DNA from: Stictocephala bisonia
Taxonomy: Eukaryota; Arthropoda; Insecta; Hemiptera; Membracidae
Direction of reading: 5' to 3'
Assembly (NCBI GenBank): GCA_035578905.1
Contig: JAQJVL010000030.1
Location: 2,233,159-2,297,158, forward strand
Length of the DNA: 64,000 nucleotides
The translations under genes and the position numbers were made by a program. Positions 45,690-56,960 of the stretch are shown here, piece after piece. The notes under the pieces are model-generated. The model was not told the origin of the DNA. It made no database searches and worked only from the letters and a program-made list of their open reading frames with translations. Within the stretch, counting starts at the first letter, position 1. Every line of letters starts with the position of its first letter.

Positions 45690-47470
45690 GAGGATAAGTG
45701 GGGGAAAGGGAGATGATTGTGCCACATGTCGTGTCTAAGTGTCAATACACCTTGGCTCAACACTATATGTATGAAAGGGTCGTTCTCTTTGCAAGGAACG
45801 AGTGTTGAGAGAGGAGAAGTGGTAAGAGGGGATGATTGTGCCACATGTCGTGTCTAAGTGTCAATACACCTTGGCTCAACACTATATGTATGAAAGGGTC
45901 GTTCTCTTTGCAAGGAACGAGTGTTGAGAGAGGAGAAGTGGTTAGGAGGGGATGATTGTGCAGCATGTCGTGTCTAAGTGTCAATACATCTTGGCTCAAC
46001 ACTATATGTATGAAAGGGTCGTTCTCTTTGCAAGGAACGAGTGTTGAGAGAGGAGAAGTGGTAAGAGGGGATGGTTGTGCCACATGTCGTGTCTAAGTGT
46101 CAATACACCTTGGCTCAACACTATATGTAACAAAGGGACCTTCTCCATTGCATGGAACGAGTTTTGAGAGAGGAGAGATGGTAGGAGGGGATGATTGTGC
46201 TGCATGTCGTGTTCAAGTGTCAATACATCTTCGCTCAACACTATATGTAACAAGGGGTCGTTCTCTATTGCAATGAACGAGTGTTGAGAGAGGAGAGATG
46301 GTAGGAGGGGATGATTGTGCTGCATGTCGTGTCCAAGTGGCAATACATCTTGGCCCAACACTATATGTAACAAGGGTTCGTTCTATATTGCATGAACGAG
46401 TGTTGAGAGAGGAGAGATGGTAGGAGGGGATGATTGTGCTGCATGTCGTGTTCAAGTGTCAATACGTCTTGGCTCAACACTATATGTAACAAGGGTTCGT
46501 TCTCTATTGCATGAACGAGTGTTGAGAGAGGAGAGATGGTAGGAGGGGATGATTGTGCTGCATGTCGTGTTCAAGTGTCAATACATCTTGGCTCAACACT
46601 ATATGTAACAAGGGGTCGTTCTCTATTGCAATGAACGAGTGTTGAGAGAGGAGAGATGGTAAGAGGGGATGGTTGTGCCACATGTCGTGTATAAGTGTCA
46701 ATACACCTTGGCTCAACACTATATGTAACAAGGGGTCGTTCTCTATTGCATGAACGAGTGTTGAGAGAGGAGAGATGGTAGGAGGGGATGATTGTGCTGC
46801 ATGTCGTGTTCAAGTGTCAATACATCTTGGCTCAACACTATATGTAACAAGGGGTCGTTCTCTATTGCAATGAACGAGTGTTGAGAGAGGAGAGATGGTA
46901 GGAGGGGATGATTGTGCTGCATGTCGTGTCCAAGTGGCAATACACCTTGGCTCAACACTATATGTAAGAAAGGGTCGTTCTCTTTGCAAGGAACGAGTGT
47001 TGAGAGAGGGGAGATGGTAGGAGGGGATGATTGTGCTGCATGTCGTGTTCAAGTGTCAATACATCTTGGCTCAACACTATATGTAACAAGGGGTCGTTCT
47101 CTATTGCATGAACGAGTGTTGAGAGAGGAGAGATGGTAGGAGGGGATGATTGTGCTGCATGTCGTGTTCAAGTGTCAATACATCTTGGCTCAACACTATA
47201 TGTAACAGAGGGACCTTCTCCATTGCATGGAACGAGTTTTGAGAGAGGAAAAGTGGTAAGAGGGGATGATTGTGCTGCATGTCATGTCCAAGTAGCAATA
47301 AACCTTGGCTTAACACCATATGTAATAAGGAGTCGTTCTCTTTGCAAGGAACGAGTGTTGAGAGAGGAGAGATGGTAGGAGGGGATGATTGTGCTGCATG
47401 TCGTGTTCAAGTGTCAATACATCTTGGCTCAACACTATATGTAACAAGGGGTCGTTCTTTATTGCAATGA
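45690..47470. repeat. 119/120-bp minisatellite, about 15 copies
   Basis: The word GTGTTGAGAGAGG (GTTTTGAGAG in two units) occurs at 45802, 45921, 46041, 46161, 46281, 46400, 46519, 46639, 46758, 46878, 46997, 47116, 47236 and 47355, always 119 or 120 bases apart. The one-base difference comes from CAATGAACG versus CATGAACG or CAAGGAACG. Unit landmarks are GGATGATTGTGC, CATGTCGTGT, AAGTGTCAATACA, TTGGCTCAACACTATATGTA and GTCGTTCTCT. Because 120 is divisible by three, long repetitive open frames arise on both strands; these are not genes. Subtypes alternate along the array (for example the CCACATG versus TGCATG variants), showing higher-order structure. Confidence 0.97.
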
Positions 47471-49035
47471 AACACAAAATAATCTAATGAAATGTGTAAA
47501 AATTCCCATCTTTTAAACTTTATTTTTCAAACTGACAAATTATATTATTTCAAAAACTGTTATAAATATACCGAAACGATTGTAATAAACATCACAATAA
47601 ATTTGAACTGTTGACAGAGGTAATTTAATTTATATAATATTTTATTTTCATATCTACTACTGCTATATTTATCTCATTAGCATAGTACAATTTGTCTCAA
47701 TAAACATGAAAACGAAGTTTTATCCAATCCGCTATGTCCTCCAGGTACAAGCGAAGTAGCCAATCATCGTTGCTTAGCAATCAAATGTAAAGAAAAAAAA
47801 TTATCTGTTGATTTGGATTAGGTATCATTATTTGAATATACCTTAGACTACATTTCACATTTACACTTTTCATAATTCAAATTGGCTCACACATCTTTAG
47901 GATGGTTGTTTATAAGATAGTTACATATATTTATTTAATTTTTGTATATTAATTTATTTGGCACTATCAGAACAATAACTGAAGATGTGTAGGTTTTCTT
48001 ATAAATCAATGAAATTTTTTTAATTTACTTATATATTTTTGTTCAAAAATGTACATATCATTGACGTTCATTCTGAATTTGATACTATTTTGAATAACAA
48101 TGTGGTAATTGTTGATAATAGACAAGCTATAAAGTGATAACAATATTTGAACTGGTATTACCACTTAAACGTGGTATACCATTTGCTTTTTTAATATTTT
48201 AACAAAATTTTAAAACGTATAAACTCAAATAATCTTTTTTATCGTGGATTTTTTTCTTAAAAGTACAACTACCTAATTGTAGTATTTTCTAATTAATTTA
48301 TAATTAAAAGCTAGTCTGAAATTACGAAATCGATTATTTTATTGAATGTTCACAATTACATGTAAAGAAACTGATGCGTTAATATTCTTAAAGAGACAGA
48401 TCATCTTATAAATATCTTAAGTAATTCTTGAATATGTATTATTACATAACTCCATTTAAAGTTTCACAGAGGAAGAAATATTTTGCGTCTCTTATTTTTA
48501 AAATAATTTATTCAAGCAATATGTCACAGTATACAATGGAATGACATAAATACGACTCAGACGTTCGACCTACATCTGACATCAGTTTGATTTAAGAATG
48601 ATGCTGTTTCTCGTAAATTTGAGTTCGTCTGAAACTGTAAGATCTTAATTTTGATTTATATTCACATTTTTACTGTACCATGATTCGTGCTATTTGATAT
48701 TTTTATGTGGCCATTGTTTAGTGGAGGACAGAAGTGTTGAATAAGCTTTAAGTTTTATGTAACTGAAACTTATGTATGAACTTTGCAGAAACAGAGAAGT
48801 GATGTATTTTATTGTTGTCGAAATGACTAACAGGCCTGATTCCTATTGAACTACTTCCTCTCTAAAAGAAATATGGTTGGAAGTACCTCAATTATAGTTA
48901 ATGCATCTTTAATTACTAAACGTTTAACAATAGTACTAATGAAAGTAAACTTTAAGAGCCAACTTTGTGAATTAGTTATTAATAGTTTAAAACATATTGT
49001 ACTTTAAAGTAATACCATCGTTATTAAGACATCAA
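47471..49035. other. A+T-rich sequence, no gene recognised
   Basis: Nothing recognised. Confidence 0.5.
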
Positions 49036-49037
49036 TC

Positions 49038-49038
<1 letters not shown>

Positions 49039-49107
<69 letters not shown>
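49039..49107. repeat. (TA)n microsatellite, about 34 units
   Basis: Uninterrupted TA dinucleotides for about 69 bp, directly next to the 3' end of a minus-strand SINE. Such tracts can extrude cruciforms. Confidence 0.97.
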
Positions 49108-49109
<2 letters not shown>

Positions 49110-49111
49110 GA

Positions 49112-49395
49112 AAATATGAGGGATGAATAAATATTAATGTAGATAGATGATTGTAGTCATTGTTACTCACTAAGGTCTACTGTTTCTTAGAAAGAGCCCA
49201 ATAGCCAGGGCAACAAGCTTTACATGGAATCGGAACCACGTAGTATTGGTATGATTTTCAGCTAATTTACAAGTTGATACTATGACTAATCACTGTCCAC
49301 GTCGATGATAACCATTGAGCGGACGCCGTGTCGGGGTTAGAGGACGGAGCACCATCGCTTACAATACCCATTATATTTTGTCCCCAAGTATCTAG
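49112..49395 (-). repeat. SINE, 5'-truncated
   Basis: On the minus strand: ATTGTAAGCGATGGTGCTCC, CCGACACGGCGTCCGCTCAATGG-type block (49315-49340), ACTACGTGGTTCCGATTCCA, TTGCCCTGGCTATTGGGC, and GTAACAATGACTAC. The central GTCTGG block is deleted. Confidence 0.8.
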
Positions 49396-49860
49396 GTTTT
49401 AGAACTGTACCACGAGCGCGACTAATAATTGATCATTGAATATTGTTATTTAATATAATATGAATATAATTAATATAAAATCTTACATAGTCAATTTCTA
49501 GAATGCTGTTACTTGTAATCATGATTCGTTCGTTATTTAGTATTAAAAATATATTTTAACTGTCGATATATAAATATTGTGATTCATATTTACTGAATAA
49601 CGTAATATTTTCGTCTCTACCCTTATTTAAGGTAAACATTATTATGGGATTTCCACTGGGGTAGTTAGACTTTTAAATATATCAACTCTATTTAATTTTA
49701 AAAATTACGTTTCAAATAGAAATTTTTATTCTCCATTGTCAGATTCAATTGAATGTAGTACGATAGTTTTATTGGGGAAAATATTGTCTTTAAAATATAT
49801 GTATTTTATTATAGACATAAGTCATTAAGATTTAATTGCAATACAAGTAATGAAGGACTT
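49396..49860. other. A+T-rich spacer
   Basis: Nothing recognised. Confidence 0.5.
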
Positions 49861-49864
49861 ACAG

Positions 49865-49960
49865 TCGGATTTACCATTATTACTTGAGGCTGTAAGCCGG
49901 TCCACTAATGACCGGTTCTAGGGTCAGCTCACTGAACGGTCGATAGGGGGTTTAAAACGC
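49865..49960 (-). repeat. Dispersed repeat, copy 2 (inverted)
   Basis: The complement matches 15785-15895: GTGAGCTGACCCTAGAACCG, GGTCATTAGTGGACCGGCTT, CTCAAGTAATGG. Confidence 0.7.
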
Positions 49961-50259
49961 TGGCACCACTTTGGCAGAAAAAAACGTAATACGTTTTCTT
50001 AATTTAGGGCTCCGTGGTTTAAAACCCAATCTACGAATGAGTACTTAATTGACCTTACTAACTTAGATATAGTCTGCTTTATTACTAAATAGGAGCAGAC
50101 ATTTAAATTAACTATACTAATTAGTACTGTACTATATATTAGTAACAGTGAAGTGAACCACTCCAGCTATGGCGTTACTTCTAGTGCTATGTGTGGAACT
50201 GATTCATATCGGAACTATTGTAAGAGTACATGTATTTACGTAATATACATTCCCACGAG

Positions 50260-50960
50260 TGGGTAGGAGGGCCCTTTAAGACCTACGTTTAGTTGGTGGA
50301 TGTTCTTTAAGAGTTTGTTGGGGGGAGGATGGAAGACCATCGAGACGACGAGAGATTGCGGTGGGTGATACCAGCAAAAAGGGCGTTCAGAGAATGGTTG
50401 GAATCATCAACATGTATTTCTTTAAGACCTTGTTTCGACGTTCTGAGTGTTTATCAAGTCAGAAGTAGTGAGGTGGGTGGGGCCATCAAGATGTGTTATT
50501 AGCGAATAGGAAGGATATATAAGACCTACAATTAGTGGATAGAGGTGCTTGTTAAGACGTACGTAAGGAGAATGGATAGGTGAGATCATGGAGTTAATCG
50601 TTGAGAGGTAGCGTGGGACCGTCATGTCGACTGTTGGGAGGGTTGGTGGGCCCATTGAAATGCATTTTGAGTGGGTAAAATGGCTCTTTAACACCTAAGT
50701 TTATTGGGTGGGAGTGCTAGTCAGTTGAACGCAAGTAAAGTAGGTGAGTCTGTGAAGACGACCAGTTGGAGGTTGGGTGGTTCCTTCAAGATATATTTTG
50801 GGTAGACATGAGTGTTCTTTAATATCTAATTTTAATGGATGGGAGTACTTATCAAGTCAAAAGTAGGGAGTGTGGGTGAGTATCTGAAGACGGCTGTTTG
50901 GGGGAGGGGGCTCTGAAGACGACCGTTTGGATATATGATATAAATTGACTGCAATAGTCC
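50260..50960. repeat. G-rich degenerate tandem repeat
   Basis: TTTAAGACCTACGTTTAGT-like words occur near 50277, 50522, 50687 and 50818. Between them recur GGGTGGK, TCAAGATRTRTTT, TTATCAAGTC..AAGTAG and GAAGACG.C. Unit length varies (about 130-245 bp), so the array is old and indel-rich. The minus-strand open frame at 50422-50694 (Pro-, Ser-, Thr- and His-rich) is a product of this repeat. Confidence 0.6.
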
Positions 50961-52366
50961 GTCAGTAGAGTCTATTTTTGCTCGCTCCGGAGTTGTTTAA
51001 GACATCAGGAGGATCAAGATCCCGCAGGGACTTTCAAATAACTCCAGAACAAACTCCAGTGCACTTCTCATTTAAATTCTTATGCTAGGAGCATTTCTGA
51101 AATCAGCTACAACGATTTCATGTGTTAAAATTTAGTGAATATTTTCAAATCCATTGACTCAACTGAAATATTTAACAGCACCTATTAAAAGTGAACAAAA
51201 GTACTTTCTGTTCATGCCTGTATTACGTCAGCACCAAAGGGTTGATGGAACTTTACGTAAGGTCTCTCAAACAATATTACTAACTAAAATGTTTAAAAAT
51301 AACAATCATAGACTGTTCATTAATAGATACATAAATAGTAAACATATTTACCTATATGAAAATTTTAATTTAGTACATTTAGTGATCTTCTTGCAAACAG
51401 TCAATTACCTTTGTCTTATTACATGATATTATTACACCATTGAGCAATAAGAAAAACCTCCTCATTTATTTATGGGGCGGTATCACAATTTGTTTAAGTA
51501 TTAAATATGTAGTGTGATATAAAAATATTACAAACGCTCCAGCCAAACCATGTATGTACCCATGCTGAATAATATGTTTGAGAATTCATGTCCAAAACTT
51601 TAGACGTAATTAAATATATTAAAAACTGGAGAGCAACTTAACTAATTATTGATCCGATAGGCTTAGAAATGTTTTATATTACATTAAATTATTTTTTATA
51701 GAAACTTGTCAGGTTTGGAATAAAAATAATAATACATAATAACAATCTGATTAGTCTTTCTCTGATGTCATATTTGAAAAGTAATTTGTTTTAGTAGTAT
51801 TATAGAACTTTATTCCTCAAGTTTTGTTCCTAATCAAATTGTTCAATTCAATTCAAATTGTAGAAGGATACAATTTCCCTGGCGCATACATATGCAGGTA
51901 TTTGCTGATAAAATCAGTCAATGCAAATGATTATTGTTGGGTGCAGCTCGGAGGAGGGCGTTCGACTATTTATTGCTGATCACGTGACTGAACTGCTTAG
52001 CTAGGTAGAATCGAATACTATGTACATCGCATACTATATCAATGTATGTCTTTGCTATTTATTTACTTATCTATGTAAAGGAATCAGAACTACCCCTACA
52101 TACAATACATATTAGTGAACATCCCGCTTGTTATCTCTACAGTTCTCTCATAAATAATAAACAAAATCATAATAATAGTGTTATTATTATTACTATAAAA
52201 TATACTTCCTTGTCTATTTCGAACCTTTAAAAAAATGTAAGTGACTCGAAAAACTCACTTCATTCCACATATTATTTCATTGGATGGCATTAATATGATC
52301 GCAAATTCATGTAGGACCTAATAACATTTATTTTGAGTTGAATTTTTACCAACTTTTATATATATA
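50961..52366. other. A+T-rich sequence, no gene recognised
   Basis: Contains a short 90-residue frame (51154-51426) with no domain. Nothing else recognised. Confidence 0.5.
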
Positions 52367-52580
52367 CTAGCACAGTACCCGTCCTTCGTTTACGTTGATT
52401 TATATTATGCTTATTGCATTCAGTAATACAAAACATATACCTACTGGCATCGGGTATAATGCAAAAGTGCGCTGTGGTCACGGCACCCCTAAGAAAGAAG
52501 ACGTTAGGTATCACGCGTATCTCCTATGACGTCACATGGGCAAAATGGCAACAACAAAGACAAAAATACTGTTATATTCC
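52367..52580 (-). mobile_element. Helitron-like 3' end
   Basis: On the minus strand the sequence ends GACGGGTACTGTG-CTAG followed by T (52370-52366), the pattern of Helitron 3' ends. The internal part 52480-52550 (complement GCCCATGTGACGTCA, then GTGATACCTAACGTCTT) is related in inverted orientation to 53605-53665. No 5' end is assigned. Confidence 0.5.
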
Positions 52581-52654
52581 CGTAGTTTACAATTTCAGCT
52601 GAGTAGTGGTAAATAACTTGCCTACTATTTAACTGAATAGGTCCATGCGATTGA

Positions 52655-52757
52655 TTGATTTAGTAACTATGAGCACAGAGCCTATTGCCTACAAACTCCA
52701 CAACACTTCGCCCCAAGAAGCTGAGCTACAGCACTGCGTCACTAGTGCCAATCATAG
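52655..52757 (-). repeat. SINE head fragment
   Basis: On the minus strand GATTGGCACTAGTGACGCAG, GTAGCTCAGC, AAGTGTTGTGGAGTTTGTAG and GCAATAGGCTCTG match the head of the 25541 copy. Only the first 100 bp are present. Confidence 0.75.
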
Positions 52758-52938
52758 GTTGATATTATAAGTCTTTCATTTTAAAATTGACAAATTTTGT
52801 ATTTTAAGTTTCACATATTATGTAACCAGTCCACTAGAAAAATTCTTCACCTACCAAAATTCACGTGTTATGATTCGATCATTAATACGGATCGAATCCT
52901 TGAAATATAAAACTAATGGCTTTGGCGTTTTTCGTTGG

Positions 52939-53007
52939 TATAAAAGGCCCCTTCAATACAGATTAGTTTGTCGGTTGAATTGAATCAACAATGTCTGGAC
53001 GTTTATA
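52939..53007 (+). pseudogene. Possible histone gene 5' end, truncated
   Basis: TATAAAAG at 52939-52946 is followed 20-30 bp later by CAGATTAGTTTGTCGG, a plausible start-site region, a short leader, and CAACA-ATG-TCT-GGA-CGT at 52991-53002. Met-Ser-Gly-Arg is how insect histones H4 and H2A begin, and a close TATA box with a leader of about 40 bases is typical of replication-dependent histone genes. After CGT the frame gives Leu and a stop, so the gene is broken after four codons. Ten bases later a Helitron-like element begins, and no histone coding resumes beyond it. A four-codon match could be chance; the promoter layout raises the odds. H4 and H2A cannot be told apart. Confidence 0.4.
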
Positions 53008-53012
53008 ACCGA

Positions 53013-53565
53013 CTAGGGGACACCCCTGCACGCTTCGCGTGCCAACCCCGACGCTCGCTACGCTCGATACACCTCGGCCTTCGGCCTCGGCATGTAACTA
53101 TTCAATACAAAAATCGGTATATTAACTATATAACGTAAAATTACAATATTACATTTCGGTACAGTGTCTCACTCACACTAATTGCTTTGCCACCTATTTA
53201 GCCTATTTCAAGAGTGTTCATTTCATTTATTTTTTTTAACAGCTGAAGATTAAACTCATAGTAAAATATTAAATAGTATAATGTCAAACATTCAAAATAC
53301 GAAAATAGACATGTTTATTTATTTACAAAACAGCTGTTATTAATTTACTAAAATCAACCCAATGTTATCCTTATGGACCAATCTTTTAAGGGTGCTTTAT
53401 ACCCCTTAGGAGTACTTTATCAAGATGAAAATACTTTAGTTGTCCTATTTAAGTTCTAAAGAAACAGTGTACAAAATTTCAGCTCTCTACCTACATGGGA
53501 AGTTGGAGAATTAGTGATGAGTGAGTCAATCAGTGAGGGCTTTGCCTTTTATATATATATATAGA
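53013..53565 (-). mobile_element. Complete non-autonomous Helitron, 553 bp
   Basis: On the minus strand the element reads A|TCTATATATATATATAAAAG at its 5' end, then GGCAAAGCCCTCACTG, GACTCACTCATCAC, CCAACTTCCCATGTAG and GAGCTGAAATTT. The 3' end has G+C-rich hairpins (GCCGAGGCCGAAGGCCGAGG, GCACGC-GAA-GCGTGC, AGGGG-TGT-CCCCT) and stops at CTAG|T. Host A before the 5' end and host T after the 3' end are exactly the AT target of Helitrons, which leave no duplication. No Rep/helicase coding is present. Confidence 0.85.
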
Positions 53566-53579
53566 TACCAGTATTTTAT

Positions 53580-53710
53580 CGAATAATCAAACCAATTGAT
53601 TTCGCCCATGTGACGTCACAGTCTACTGTGCAGCCTCGTCGTGACACCTACCGTCTTTTCTAGTTTCCGTGGTTGTGGTTAGGTTTGGTCTGGTATCTAC
53701 TTCAGAACTA
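53580..53710 (+). repeat. Inverted relative of 52480-52550
   Basis: GCCCATGTGACGTCA at 53608 is the exact complement of TGACGTCACATGGGC at 52529-52543. CGTGACACCTACCGTCTTTT at 53640 matches the complement of 52494-52516. The two pieces lie on either side of the complete Helitron. Confidence 0.65.
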
Positions 53711-54100
53711 TGTAAGTTGTTTATTTATTCCAACAGCTGGTTAGTTGGAACTATTATAAACAATTATTCAATATTCAAATCAAATAAATAATAGTCTATG
53801 TTTAATACAAATTGTGGGAAGTTGGAGTTTAATTTAATGTCGAAAAAAAGTCAATCTCTGTTATATCATATTTTTAAAATAAAATGTATGCAAATGACAA
53901 GTTTATATCACAGATTAAAATAAGTGATCTGTACATATGTTAAATAAGTATGTTACATCAAAATAAACATCTACCAAGTGTTTAAACATAATAAAACCAA
54001 ACGAGTGATCACTCAATGGTTAGTAATTCTTAAAATAATGATTTTGGCTCATCAAAAGTAGTACTTGAAATATATGGTTTAGGTCTGGGTACAGCGGGGG
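53711..54100. other. A+T-rich spacer
   Basis: Nothing recognised. Confidence 0.5.
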
Positions 54101-54104
54101 TGGG

Positions 54105-54200
54105 ACCGTTAGGGGTGATTTATACAGGGCTGCATGGACACAAACGTAGGGCTACATGGCAAACAAATTGGCTCTGCGTGTGGCTGGTCTGTATTTACTT
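54105..54200. repeat. Dispersed repeat, copy 1
   Basis: GGGTGATTTATACAGGGCTG and ACATGGCAAACAAATTGGCT followed by GTGTGGCTGGTCTGTA match 62890-62965 (GGGGGATTTATGCAGGACTA, ACATGGCGGACAAATTGGCC). The family is unidentified. Confidence 0.7.
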
Positions 54201-54465
54201 TGATACATCCGCGTGTTTGTTACCACGATATCGGACCAAGTAATTACTTTTACGTTTATTATATTAGGGGTTTTTTTAATAACATAACCAAACCATTGAA
54301 AAATACTGATAGTACAGATCGCAGTTGGAAATATACTTCGTAATCAAGATGAACAAGAGAAATTATAGTCACCTAATGACTCAAAACAGAAGTAAAGTAG
54401 GTAGACAAAATCTTTAGTGTAAACAATAATGACGCTGAACATCGTACCAGCCAAGCACACATTAT
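54201..54465. other. Spacer
   Basis: Nothing recognised. Confidence 0.5.
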
Positions 54466-54467
54466 GG

Positions 54468-54615
54468 GTTGCCCCTCCCACCCATCCATGCACCTACGAT
54501 GTTATTGGCTCCTCCTACTCACTCATTCACGAACAATGGTATTGTTCCTTGTACATACCCATACAGGTAAGGTGATATTGATCCTCCCATCCACACATAC
54601 AAGTATAGTGGTAGT
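54468..54615. repeat. C-rich short-motif repeat, three to four units
   Basis: CCTCCCACCCATCCATGCAC, CTCCTCCTACTCACTCATTC, and GATCCTCCCATCCACACATA recur about 40-50 bp apart, each followed by a GRTGKTATTGR-like phrase. Confidence 0.6.
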
Positions 54616-56390
54616 GAATTAAAGAAAACCCTTTAAGAATGAATGTAAACTATCACAGTGTATTATTATCTAAGCGTAAAGCACCTAGCCCTATGGATCA
54701 AACAATTTAACAAACAAACGTAGAATTATTAAAAATAACGTGTTTTTAACTTTTCACAACAGTTAAATTTGTTATTCCAATAGGTTCTAGACTATATATC
54801 AAAGTTTTAACTGTTTTCAATACGGTTTTTATATGTTATTTTTCCGAAGTAATTTTCCCAACATTAATAAACAACAATTTTTTTATAGTAAAATTCTATT
54901 TAACTATTCATAAAAGTTACAGTGCTTACTTTAATGTAGAATTCCGTGTTGACTATTTTAATGTTAACAAATGAAACTGTAAAAACACGTTTTATAACAG
55001 GAAAGTAACAAGTTAAGTGATTCTTTAGGTGTAATAATTTCAATAACAAAACATCACAAATTAGGTGTATTGTAACCAAACAAACATTAAATCATGAACA
55101 AAGCATTGTTTGATGTTTGGAACTCAACAATTCATCTCACAAGTTCTAAACATCTACCTACTAAGTAAGTAGGGTGTTTCTGACAGCCACGCTATTCATC
55201 CCAATTACTGTAGTCTTGTTTCATAGAGCCCGACCTTCCCTCGCAAGTTTCCTTCTCTCTAAGAGTTATGTATTGCTGTAAGAAGTTTCTTGACAACTAA
55301 ATTCACGTATAACTCACCTTTCTTACATCAATAAGGGGATTTACTCAGTGGCCCATCCACACACCCTCAAATGAGACTTATGACCTTATTACTTCCCCTG
55401 GACAATGAGTACTATGTTATATTTGTAGGTGGAGGGTAGAAGAAAAAGATAAAGTTAGTCTTCAGCTTAGCCCCTATTCAAAGAATTTTATCTACGACCC
55501 AAAGACAGAGAGGGAAGTATAAAATAACTCGAGACTTGGTACTTATGCACAAGATAATGAAAGAAAATAAAAAATAAAGGTTCAGTTCAACAAAGAATCA
55601 TTCAAAAATAAATAACATGTCGAGGGGGGGGGGTTAGAACTATTTTAATAGCTAATAGAATATGTTTAATTGAAATGGTTCAGAGGCAGGGTAGAGAGTT
55701 TTCACTTTAATTTTTACCGATATAGTTTACTGTTTGTTGTAACAACTAACCAAGTTTCAAAAATATTAAAAAATATCATTGAAGTGATTTATGAGTAACG
55801 TAAACAGTGGTATGTAACATGATAATGTATGCAGTATGTCAGACATGTTGAGTAATACAACATAGACGAGAGATTTGGGGATAAATATAAGGGGTAAGTT
55901 GATTGATGGATAGGTTCTGTCGTACCCATGATCACCAACAGCTTCGTATGATGACCGTTTACATTTTTTATTTTAAAAATTATTGTATGAATACTGTTAG
56001 TTCATATTTATTTTTTAATTTTGTAAATACTTTAAGTAACTTATTTGTACTGCATTAATGATCTTTTCGAAACTAAATTGTTCGAAAGATTGATCATTTA
56101 TAGAGAATTCAAATCTCAACCTCTCTGAAACAGGAAGTCATTAATTCTAAGAGGAATTTTTTTAGTAAATAGTAGGTGGGTTACAGCAATGTGCCACCAG
56201 TGCTGACTTAACGCCTAGGTATTGATAGATATATCTGCTCATTTAGATCGTGTGAAAGTCTCTAAAAAGTCCATTTAGAATGTTTTTAAAGAACATGTTT
56301 AAAGGCTGTTAATCAACTTGTATTTCATTATTATAGTTATAAAGTGGTAGTCTGTTAAACGAACCGTATTTTGAAGAAGCGTGTTTTTAA
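54616..56390. other. A+T-rich sequence, no gene recognised
   Basis: A poly-G run lies near 55624-55633. Nothing else recognised. Confidence 0.5.
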
Positions 56391-56394
56391 TTTA

Positions 56395-56808
56395 ATCCAG
56401 CTAAGGCTGCCATAGTTGGATACAACCGGGTCCCACACCGGCCGGATTGGGTCAGCGCTATAAAAAGTTTTGCAGTAAATTAATTCCTAAAGTTAAGCGC
56501 ATGTAGGGGAAGTCATGCAATTCAATTTCCCCTTCTCTTGAACATCGTCCATTTGCTGTGACTGCAAACAAGTTGTTGTAAACAGTGATGTATATATTAC
56601 ATTGAGACTTACATTAGTAGTTTGTGCTAGTTATCCTTTTCTCTTACACATAAACGTTTACACCTATTTAGTGTAACAATCAAATTCTAAAAGTATTGGC
56701 AAATTCGGAGACAATACCACTGTACGTGTATGTATGCTACGCGTTTCACTCACGAGTGTGGCGAGTGACGGGATTGGCGCGCGCGAAGCGTGTAGGGGTG
56801 TCCCCTAG
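56395..56808 (+). mobile_element. Helitron-like 3' end
   Basis: The right end has GGCGCGCGCGAAGCGTGT and AGGGG-TGT-CCCCT, ending CTAG|T at 56808-56809. This matches the 3' end of the complete element at 53013 (inverted) almost base for base over its last 30 bp. A more G+C-rich region begins near 56395. No 5' end is visible, so the copy is truncated or belongs to a different internal subfamily. Confidence 0.7.
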
Positions 56809-56960
56809 TTTCTAATACCTGTAGAGCCTGGCGTGTGACTCACATACATGAATTCTAACCCGATTCCAGGCATAAGAAACCGTGTATGTGTCGGGTCAGG
56901 GGAATTGATGTCAGTAGTGATGACCCTCCCACCCACCCATATACGTACTCATGAGGGCGT
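56809..56960. repeat. C-rich short-motif repeat
   Basis: GACCCTCCCACCCACCCATA followed by TACGTACTCATG at 56928-56955 is nearly the same as 63768-63795. Confidence 0.5.

Noticed and set aside
45617..47470. Many overlapping open frames of 66-123 residues on both strands
   Set aside because: They repeat with the 119/120-bp minisatellite and exist in several frames at once. They are by-products of a period close to a multiple of three.
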